In this document: positions 55,994 to 64,000 of the stretch, in pieces
Layout of the letters: each line of letters opens with the position of its first letter
How positions within the stretch are numbered: position 1 is the stretch's first letter
Source of the DNA: Paenibacillus donghaensis
GTDB taxonomy: Bacteria; Bacillota; Bacilli; Paenibacillales; Paenibacillaceae
Assembly: GCF_002192415.1 (NCBI RefSeq)
Contig: NZ_CP021780.1
Coordinates: forward strand, 7,006,001 to 7,070,000
Length of the DNA: 64,000 bases
Reading direction: 5' to 3'
Program-made: the position numbers and the translations under genes
Notes under the pieces: model-generated
Database searches by the model: none
What the model was told of the DNA's origin: nothing
What the model saw: only the letters and a program-made list of their open reading frames with translations

Positions 55994-57340
55994 GTGGACA
56001 GCCATACTTCCGAATTATGGCAGCAAATTTTATCGATTATTCAGACCAAATTAAGCAAACCGAGCTTTGATACCTGGTTTAAGGCTACTAAGGCTGTAAC
56101 CTTTAACTCGCAGGTACTCATTATCTCGGCGCCAACAACTTTTGCCGTAGAGTGGCTGGAGAGCCGTTACACCAAGCTGGTTGGAGCAACCGTTTATGAG
56201 GTCACCGAGAAGCAGGTGGATGTAAAGTTTGTGATTGAGGAAAGCAAGCCTCCAGAGCTTGTGGTCCAGCAAACCGCCCCCTCTCCTGTTGTGTCGCGTG
56301 AAGAAGCGCAAACACATCTGCTTAACCCCAAATACACCTTCGACACCTTTGTGATCGGTTCAGGCAACCGTTTCGCACATGCGGCCTCGCTGGCCGTCGC
56401 CGAAGCGCCGGCCAAGGCATATAACCCCTTGTTTCTATATGGAGGAGTAGGTCTGGGCAAAACCCATCTAATGCATGCCATCGGGCATTATGTGCTGGAA
56501 CATAACCCTAACAACAAGGTTATCTATATCTCGTCCGAGAAATTCACGAACGAATTTATTAACTCCATCCGTGACAACCGGGGAGAAAGCTTCCGCAACA
56601 AATACCGCAACGTTGATATTCTGCTTATTGATGACATTCAATTCCTCGCCGGCAAAGAGTCGACTCAGGAGGAATTCTTCCATACGTTTAATGCGCTGCA
56701 CGAAGAACGCAAGCAGATTATTATCTCCAGCGACCGACCGCCGAAGGAAATTCCAACCCTGGAAGAGCGGCTGCGCTCGCGGTTTGAATGGGGACTTATC
56801 ACCGATATTCAGCCTCCGGATCTGGAGACCCGGATTGCCATTCTGCGCAAGAAAGCCAAAGCAGAGAACCTGGATATTCCCAATGAGGCCATGATGTACA
56901 TCGCCAACCAGATTGATACCAATATTCGCGAGCTGGAAGGCGCGCTGATCAGGGTTGTGGCTTACTCCTCACTCACCAATCAGGATGTAACCACCCATCT
57001 GGCAGCCGAAGCACTGAAGGATATCATCCCGTCCAGCCGGCCGAAGATGATCACAATGGCTGATATTCAGCAAAAGGTAGGCGAATACTACAATTTACGG
57101 CTTGAGGATTTCAAAGCACGTAAACGCACCAAAGCTGTAGCTTTTCCGCGCCAGATTGCCATGTATCTATCCCGTGAGCTGACGGATTATTCCCTGCCGA
57201 AGATCGGGGAAGCATTTGGCGGACGTGACCATACCACGGTAATTCATGCCCATGAGAAGATTACACAGCAATTGAAGATAGACCAGGAGTTGTACAAAGT
57301 GGTTAACAATCTTTCGGAAAAAATCAAAAATCCTACCTAA
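55994..57340 (+). CDS. dnaA: Chromosomal replication initiator DnaA
   Basis: AAA+ ATPase that binds DnaA boxes and melts oriC. 448 residues: domain I ([21 protein letters not shown]), short linker, ATPase domain with [18 protein letters not shown] (Walker A) and [11 protein letters not shown] (Walker B), and a DNA-binding domain with [18 protein letters not shown] start with AAAGGAG nine bases upstream. Confidence 0.98.
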   Translation: MDSHTSELWQQILSIIQTKLSKPSFDTWFKATKAVTFNSQVLIISAPTTFAVEWLESRYTKLVGATVYEVTEKQVDVKFVIEESKPPELVVQQTAPSPVVSREEAQTHLLNPKYTFDTFVIGSGNRFAHAASLAVAEAPAKAYNPLFLYGGVGLGKTHLMHAIGHYVLEHNPNNKVIYISSEKFTNEFINSIRDNRGESFRNKYRNVDILLIDDIQFLAGKESTQEEFFHTFNALHEERKQIIISSDRPPKEIPTLEERLRSRFEWGLITDIQPPDLETRIAILRKKAKAENLDIPNEAMMYIANQIDTNIRELEGALIRVVAYSSLTNQDVTTHLAAEALKDIIPSSRPKMITMADIQQKVGEYYNLRLEDFKARKRTKAVAFPRQIAMYLSRELTDYSLPKIGEAFGGRDHTTVIHAHEKITQQLKIDQELYKVVNNLSEKIKNPT

Positions 57341-57409
57341 CAGGAACAAAGAGCCTATGCACAATCTATACACATGTGAATAGGCTTAATTTTATGCGGT
57401 TTGAGGGGG

Positions 57410-57477
57410 TTATCCACATAAACGGCGCCCCTACTACTAATACTATTAAATAACTATAATAATTCATCTTATACACA
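57410..57477. other. oriC unwinding region between dnaA and dnaN
   Basis: TTATCCACA (57410-57418), then a GC cluster (CGGCGCCC, 57423-57430), then triplets CTA-CTA-CTA-ATA-CTA-TTA from 57431 leading into an AT-rich stretch to ~57468, and a second box TTATACACA (57469-57477). This order matches the basal unwinding system described for B. subtilis (DnaA box, GC cluster, DnaA-trios). Confidence 0.8.
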
Positions 57478-57537
57478 GCGGTTTCGAAAGATGAAATATT
57501 CACTGCAATTTCCCAATTTTCAGCTAGGAGTGAAATT

Positions 57538-58680
57538 ATGAAGATTAGCATTCTTAAAAATGAACTCAACGAATCCATCGGTCATGTATCCAAGGCCATC
57601 TCAAGCAGAACAACGATTCCCATTCTTACCGGTATTAAGCTGGAAGTCAGTCACCAGGGTGTTACATTAACCGCCAGCGATACCGATATTTCGATTCAAT
57701 CGTTTATTCCTGCAGAGAATGACAGCCATACCATCGTGAAGGTGGAGCAACCCGGCAGTGTAGTGCTGCCTGCGAAGTTCTTCGTCGAGATTATTAAGAA
57801 GCTGCCCTCCAAAGAGATCCACATGGAGGTAAAGGAAGGATTCCAGACCTATATCTCCTCCGGTTCCACCGAGATTCAGATCGTAGGCCTTGATCCCGAG
57901 GAATTCCCTGTGCTTCCAAGCATTGAAGAGAATGAAACGATCTCTATTCCCGGCGATTTGCTGAAGAATATGATTAAACAGACGGCTTTCTCCATCTCCA
58001 CACAAGAGACAACACCGATTCTGACAGGTATACTGTGGAATCTGACCGATAACGAATTTAAATTTACAGCGACTGACCGCCACCGCCTGGCTACCAGAGC
58101 AGCACACCTCGAAGGCACCGATAATGTGCAATTCGGGAATATTGTCATTGCCGGCAAAACGCTGAATGAATTAAGCAAAATCATCCCCGACCAGAATATG
58201 CTGGTGGATATTGTCGTAGCAGACAACCAGGTTCTGTTCAAAATCGACAAAGTGCTGTTCTACTCCCGGATTCTGGACGGAATTTATCCGGATACTTCTA
58301 GAATTATTCCGACAGCCTACAAAACAGAACTAACTCTGGACACAAAAAAACTCAGCGAATCGATCGACCGTGCTTATTTGCTGTCCCGCGAAGAGAAAAC
58401 GAATATTGTCCGCATGCAGACACTTGAGCAAGGGGGCATTGAAATCTCCTCCAGCTCGTCGGAGCTGGGAAAGGTTCGTGAGGAGCTGGAGGTAACCGAC
58501 TTCAAAGGCGAGCCGCTGAAGATCTCTTTCAACTCCAAATACATGCTTGATGTGCTGAAGGTCGTGGAAAGCGAGCAGCTGATGATTGCCTTCACCGGGA
58601 TGATGAGCCCGATTATTCTAAGACCGCTGGACGAAAGCAACAGCATGTATGTGATTTTGCCGTACCGCACAACAAATTAA
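57538..58680 (+). CDS. dnaN: DNA polymerase III beta subunit (sliding clamp)
   Basis: Ring clamp that holds polymerase on DNA. 380 residues in three similar domains; visible pieces include SISTQETTPILTGILW, FTATDRHRLATR and the C-terminal FTGMMSPIILRP and YVILPYRTT. AGGAG seven bases before the ATG. 197 bases downstream of dnaA. Confidence 0.98.
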   Translation: MKISILKNELNESIGHVSKAISSRTTIPILTGIKLEVSHQGVTLTASDTDISIQSFIPAENDSHTIVKVEQPGSVVLPAKFFVEIIKKLPSKEIHMEVKEGFQTYISSGSTEIQIVGLDPEEFPVLPSIEENETISIPGDLLKNMIKQTAFSISTQETTPILTGILWNLTDNEFKFTATDRHRLATRAAHLEGTDNVQFGNIVIAGKTLNELSKIIPDQNMLVDIVVADNQVLFKIDKVLFYSRILDGIYPDTSRIIPTAYKTELTLDTKKLSESIDRAYLLSREEKTNIVRMQTLEQGGIEISSSSSELGKVREELEVTDFKGEPLKISFNSKYMLDVLKVVESEQLMIAFTGMMSPIILRPLDESNSMYVILPYRTTN

Positions 58681-58696
58681 AACCGCTGTTCACAGC

Positions 58697-58748
58697 TGTG
58701 GATAAGTGGTTGAAAGGACAAAAATCATGAAAAAAATAGTTATCCACA
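58697..58748. promoter_or_regulatory. DnaA box pair between dnaN and yaaA
   Basis: TGTGGATAA at 58697-58705 and TTATCCACA at 58740-58748, oppositely oriented perfect boxes. The second is inside the first codons of yaaA. They may bind DnaA outside the main origin. Confidence 0.7.
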
Positions 58749-58954
58749 GTGGATATATTAAGCTGGACCAGTTTTTGAAATTGTCAGATTGTGTATCCAC
58801 AGGCGGGATGGCCAAGGCCTTATTGCAGGAAGGGCATGTGCTTGTGAACGGGGAGAAGGAAGAACGGCGTGGCCGAAAGCTGTATCCCGGTGATAAAATT
58901 GAGGTAGTGGACAACGGCACCTTTGAGGTTGAAGGCGGCGGCACTAAAGAGTAA
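58727..58954 (+). CDS. yaaA: S4-domain RNA-binding protein YaaA
   Basis: 75-residue protein consisting of an S4 RNA-binding domain (YIKLDQFLKLSDCVSTGGMAK, partly listed; EGHVLVNGEKEERRGRKLYPGDKI). Related to YlxR/RlbA-type ribosome-associated proteins. ATG at 58727 with AAAGGA upstream. Between dnaN and recF, the standard order. Confidence 0.93.
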   Translation: MKKIVIHSGYIKLDQFLKLSDCVSTGGMAKALLQEGHVLVNGEKEERRGRKLYPGDKIEVVDNGTFEVEGGGTKE

Positions 58955-58978
58955 GGCGCCAGAGGAGGAACCCTTTCC

Positions 58979-60097
58979 GTGTTTGTCAAAAATATCGGTC
59001 TGCAGCATTATCGGAACTACGGGCTGCTGCGTCTGGAGAACCTGGGCGACGTGAATCTGATTCTCGGACAGAACGCTCAAGGCAAAACCAACCTGATGGA
59101 GGCGCTGTTCGTGCTGGCGATGACCAAGAGTCACCGTACCTCCAAGGACCGCGAGCTGATCTCGTTTGATGCTCCAGGAGGTTCTGCACAGATTTACGCG
59201 GAAATACAGCGCAAGTATGGTGATCTGAAGCTGGAGCTGACGTTATCACCGCAAGGCAAAAAAGCCAAGATCAACGGGCTGGAACAGCGCCGGCTCAGCG
59301 AATTCGTCGGATCGCTGAATGTGGTCATGTTCGCGCCAGAGGATCTGGAGATTGTCAAAGGCACCCCGGGTATCCGGCGCCGGTTTCTGGATATGGAGAT
59401 TGGCCAGGTACAGCCAAGTTATCTTTTTCATCTGCAGCAGTATCAGAAAGTGCTCCTGCAACGGGGCAATCTGCTGAAGCAATTATGGGGCAAAGAGGCA
59501 GCTGCGAAGGAGCTGCTGGACATCTGGGATGCACAACTTGTGGACCATGGTGTTAAAATCGTCAAAAAAAGGAAACAATTCATAAAGAAGCTGCAAGTAT
59601 GGGCGGAAAGCATCCACCGGGGCATTACGAACGGCGGAGAAGAGCTGAAACTGCTGTATGTCCCTTCTTTCGGAGAGCGCGATGAGGAAGATGAAGCTGT
59701 CTTATTGAACAATTTTATGTTAAAGTTATCACAAACGAGAGAACAGGAAATCAGGCGCGGCATGACGCTGACGGGTCCCCATCGGGATGACCTGTCCTTT
59801 TTTATCAACGGAAGAGAAGCTCAGGTCTACGGTTCTCAAGGACAGCAGCGTACCACCGCCTTATCGCTGAAGCTGGCGGAAATTGAGCTGATCCATGAAG
59901 AAATCGGTGAGTACCCTGTGCTGCTTCTTGATGATGTTCTGTCCGAACTTGATCCATACCGCCAGACTCAGCTTATCGAAACCTTTCAGAGCAAGGTGCA
60001 GACCTTCATCACCGCTACCGGAATTGAAGGGCTAAGCGCCGATAAATTAAAGGGTGCAGTTCTACATCATGTTCATGACGGAACAGTGGAGTTATAA
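58979..60097 (+). CDS. recF: DNA replication and repair protein RecF
   Basis: SMC-like ATPase that loads RecA at gapped DNA. 372 residues: GQNAQGKTNLMEAL (Walker A), YGSQGQQRTTALSLKLAEIE (signature), LLLDDVLSELD (Walker B). GTG start with GAGGAGG upstream. Confidence 0.97.
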   Translation: MFVKNIGLQHYRNYGLLRLENLGDVNLILGQNAQGKTNLMEALFVLAMTKSHRTSKDRELISFDAPGGSAQIYAEIQRKYGDLKLELTLSPQGKKAKINGLEQRRLSEFVGSLNVVMFAPEDLEIVKGTPGIRRRFLDMEIGQVQPSYLFHLQQYQKVLLQRGNLLKQLWGKEAAAKELLDIWDAQLVDHGVKIVKKRKQFIKKLQVWAESIHRGITNGGEELKLLYVPSFGERDEEDEAVLLNNFMLKLSQTREQEIRRGMTLTGPHRDDLSFFINGREAQVYGSQGQQRTTALSLKLAEIELIHEEIGEYPVLLLDDVLSELDPYRQTQLIETFQSKVQTFITATGIEGLSADKLKGAVLHHVHDGTVEL

Positions 60098-60113
60098 AGA
60101 GCGGAGGAAGAAT

Positions 60114-60362
60114 ATGTACATCCATTTGGGCGGAGATAAGATCATTCGATCCTCAGAATTAATCGCTATATTTGATATTTCGATTGAGAAATCTTCGAAG
60201 GTATCCAAGCAGTTCGTTACCCATTCCCAGCAGGGCAAGAAATTGGAGCAGATTGGTGAAGAGGAAGCCAAGTCTATTGTGGTAACTAAGAATACTGTGT
60301 ATTATTCCCCCATCTCCTCCTCCACCCTCAAAAAAAGAGCAAAAGTGTTATTGGAAATATAA
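60114..60362 (+). CDS. remB: RemB (YaaB), extracellular-matrix regulator type
   Basis: 82-residue DUF370 protein related to RemA, which controls biofilm matrix genes in Bacillus. MYIHLGGDKIIRSSELIAIF and KSIVVTKNTVYYSPISSSTL. ATG at 60114 with GGAGG; longer frame overlaps recF. Between recF and gyrB as expected. Confidence 0.9.
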   Translation: MYIHLGGDKIIRSSELIAIFDISIEKSSKVSKQFVTHSQQGKKLEQIGEEEAKSIVVTKNTVYYSPISSSTLKKRAKVLLEI

Positions 60363-62321
<1,959 letters not shown>

Positions 62322-62369
62322 TTCAACCAGAGCCAGCTAAGAGCTTATCCTTACTGAATCTGATCAAGA

Positions 62370-62414
62370 GCCTCCAGCCCCTGGGTTTAACAGCTTAGGG
62401 TGCTGGAGGCTTTT
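62370..62414 (+). terminator. Intrinsic terminator of gyrB
   Basis: Arms GCCTCCAGC / GCTGGAGGC followed by TTTTG. It separates gyrB from the convergent YheC/D-like gene and may serve both. Confidence 0.85.
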
Positions 62415-62419
62415 GATTA

Positions 62420-63286
62420 TTATTTTCCGGATTTTCTTTTCTTGCGCTTCGAGGTGGGCAGCGGCTTGGCAGCCTTCAAGCGGCCATAGGCAGTCGCATA
62501 GCGCTGTATTTTACGGTAGATCCGCTTATCCTTATGAAATTGCTTAAAGGCGATAATGGACGGCAAGGTGTTTACCTCCAGCAGCCACAGCTCGTGGTGC
62601 TGGTCGACTGCTACATCGAGTCCAATCTCCTTAATGGATGGATATGCCGTTTCCAGCTGCCTTGCCATCTGCACCCCCATAACTTTTAACTGGCTGATGG
62701 TACTTTGAGCTTCTGCCACGTCCATGTGCTCCTTCAGCAGAACATCAACCGCCGTCACCGCCCCTCCGCTGTGATAGTTCGTCACAATCTTCTGGGGAGC
62801 GGCAACTCTGCCGAGCATTCCGGTGGTTTTCCAACCACCTGCAGGAGTCTTCTGGGTAAGCACGCGCAGGTCAAAGGGGCGGTTCTGGCGGGTGAGCAGA
62901 TCGATCCCCTGCTGAGCCAGATAGGTACGGCCTTTGAGCCGTTCCAGAAGCACTTCGTGCAGCTCCTGCAGGGAAGAGAAGATACGGGCCATTTTTTCAT
63001 AGCGCAAAATATACATGATTTGAGTATCAGCGGCAGCTTCCAACGGATCCTTCTTCTCGGGTTTCCCGCCAGGGATAAGGGTGACCATCCGCTTCTCGGC
63101 TCTCATTACCCCGCTGCCATAGGTTCCGCGGTCAGGCTTTATATATACGGTTGCATATAAATCGAGCAGTTGCTCGAGAGCCTCGTGACTATACTTGCGG
63201 GTATCGGGAATATGGATTGCAAGTGAGGGGTTTTGTAAAAGGACCATCGTCTTGGCCCATTTGCTGGAGACCCGTTGTATCCTCAT
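62420..63286 (-). CDS. YheC/YheD-family endospore coat-associated protein
   Basis: 288-residue ATP-grasp-like protein of the YheC/D family, spore-coat associated in Bacillus. Recognisable: VYIKPDRGTYGSGVMR, TYLAQQGIDLL, FDLRVLTQK, EIGLDVAVDQHHELWLLEVNTLPS (partly listed). GGAGG before the ATG. It is inserted in reverse between gyrB and gyrA, so the gyrase genes have separate promoters. Confidence 0.88.
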   Translation of the reverse strand: MRIQRVSSKWAKTMVLLQNPSLAIHIPDTRKYSHEALEQLLDLYATVYIKPDRGTYGSGVMRAEKRMVTLIPGGKPEKKDPLEAAADTQIMYILRYEKMARIFSSLQELHEVLLERLKGRTYLAQQGIDLLTRQNRPFDLRVLTQKTPAGGWKTTGMLGRVAAPQKIVTNYHSGGAVTAVDVLLKEHMDVAEAQSTISQLKVMGVQMARQLETAYPSIKEIGLDVAVDQHHELWLLEVNTLPSIIAFKQFHKDKRIYRKIQRYATAYGRLKAAKPLPTSKRKKRKSGK

Positions 63287-63491
63287 TATCTTCCTCCTTA
63301 AAAGTTCTCAAGCTACCTAAACAATGGTATAATATCAGGATATGGGGTTCTACTTTCTGGGACGTAATGGTGCTTAAATCCATCATTCTTGTCTTTACAG
63401 TCTATGTACCAAAGGCATTTGCGGAAAGGGCATATACCCTTATGGCGGCAAAAGAAATTAATCATAGAATATCAAAGGCTATTATGTTTAA

Positions 63492-63520
63492 TTGTGCTAC
63501 TTTTGTGAAAGTAATATAAT
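63492..63520 (+). promoter_or_regulatory. SigA-type promoter of gyrA
   Basis: TTGTGC, 17-base spacer, TATAAT, 40 bases before the gyrA start. Supports separate transcription of gyrA. Confidence 0.75.
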
Positions 63521-63560
63521 AAAGGGTAGCGGTTTTTAACTGAAGGAGGTCCACCAACTC

Positions 63561-64000
63561 ATGGCTGAACAAAATAACCCGCAAGTCAAAGATCGGGACA
63601 TTGGTGAAGAAATGCGCGAATCCTTCATGGATTACGCAATGAGCATTATTGTTAGCCGGGCTTTGCCGGATGTGCGGGACGGACTCAAGCCGGTTCACCG
63701 ACGCATTTTGTTTGCGATGTCGGAACTTGGCATGTCGTCTGATAAGCCTCATAAGAAATCGGCAAGAATCGTGGGTGAGGTCATTGGTAAGTACCACCCG
63801 CACGGCGACTCAGCCGTGTACGAGACGATGGTACGGATGGCGCAGGATTTCTCTATGCGGTACATGCTTGTGGACGGTCACGGGAACTTTGGTTCCGTAG
63901 ACGGAGACATGGCTGCAGCGATGCGTTATACCGAAGCCCGCCTTTCCAAAATCGCCGGTGAAATGCTGCGCGATCTGAACAAGGAAACCGTTGACTTCGA
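63561..64000 (+). CDS. gyrA: DNA gyrase subunit A, 3' end outside window
   Basis: N-terminal 146 codons of the gyrase DNA-breaking subunit. [18 protein letters not shown], then [40 protein letters not shown] and [25 protein letters not shown] (partly listed) including the quinolone-resistance region with the Ser-type position (GDSAVY). The active-site tyrosine lies in [19 protein letters not shown] upstream. Confidence 0.98.
   Translation, partial: MAEQNNPQVKDRDIGEEMRESFMDYAMSIIVSRALPDVRDGLKPVHRRILFAMSELGMSSDKPHKKSARIVGEVIGKYHPHGDSAVYETMVRMAQDFSMRYMLVDGHGNFGSVDGDMAAAMRYTEARLSKIAGEMLRDLNKETVDF

Overview
The window is the replication-origin region of a low-to-mid GC Gram-positive, spore-forming bacterium, most likely a Paenibacillus. 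This rests on the gene order (rpmH, dnaA, dnaN, yaaA, recF, remB, gyrB, gyrA to the right; rnpA, yidC, jag, mnmE, mnmG, rsmG, noc, parA, parB, yyaC, rpsF-ssb-rpsR, gdpP, rplI, dnaB, purA, the wal operon and htrC to the left), on sporulation-type genes (yyaC, YheC/D-type coat protein) and on Paenibacillus-like cydABCD, YdjO and LCP genes. Nearly all genes left of about 55.4 kb read on the minus strand and most genes to the right on the plus strand, so both arms are transcribed away from oriC. The species was not determined.

Layout from left to right: (1) 1-2.3 kb, a large serine recombinase cut by the window edge, followed by the C-terminal remnant of a second one and a small unknown gene. (2) 2.6-6.5 kb, an accessory patch: an AT-rich CoiA-like gene, a PARG-like ADP-ribose glycohydrolase next to a NADAR-domain protein, a nested inverted-repeat element, and a 55-residue CxxH/CxxC protein. 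(3) 6.7-12.9 kb, the cytochrome bd operon cydABCD behind two Rex operators. (4) 12.9-13.7 kb, cold-shock genes ydjO and csp. (5) 13.8-21.1 kb, walRKHIJ and htrC, which control cell-wall metabolism. (6) 21.3-35.4 kb, an M23 peptidase, purA, dnaB, rplI, gdpP, yybS, a MazG-like protein, a CBS protein, an LCP ligase, a DD-carboxypeptidase and an oligopeptide-binding lipoprotein. (7) 35.6-38.0 kb, a MutS2-like protein without a complete Smr domain, preceded by a ~430-base leader with a promoter, short reading frames, long-range inverted repeats and two intrinsic terminators. (8) 38.1-41.7 kb, rpsF-ssb-rpsR, yjzC and a decayed mobile element (frameshifted dinD, broken integrase) beside tRNA-Ser(CGA). 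(9) 41.7-55.3 kb, small housekeeping genes and the parAB/noc segregation genes, with two parS sites, then tRNA modification, membrane insertion, rnpA and rpmH. (10) 55.3-64 kb, oriC and the dnaA-gyrA cluster, with a spore-coat-type gene inserted backwards between gyrB and gyrA.

The signals most worth follow-up are the candidate translation-sensing attenuator in front of the MutS2-like gene, the PARG-like/NADAR pair, a 60-base hairpin repeat found twice (near walR and between rpmH and rnpA), the degraded element at tRNA-Ser with two similar A-tract frameshifts in dinD, and an unwinding region in dnaA-dnaN that matches the DnaA-box / GC-cluster / DnaA-trio layout.

All calls come from reading the sequence; no database search was run. 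Family names are from motif and sequence recognition, and terminators, promoters and operators were found by eye.
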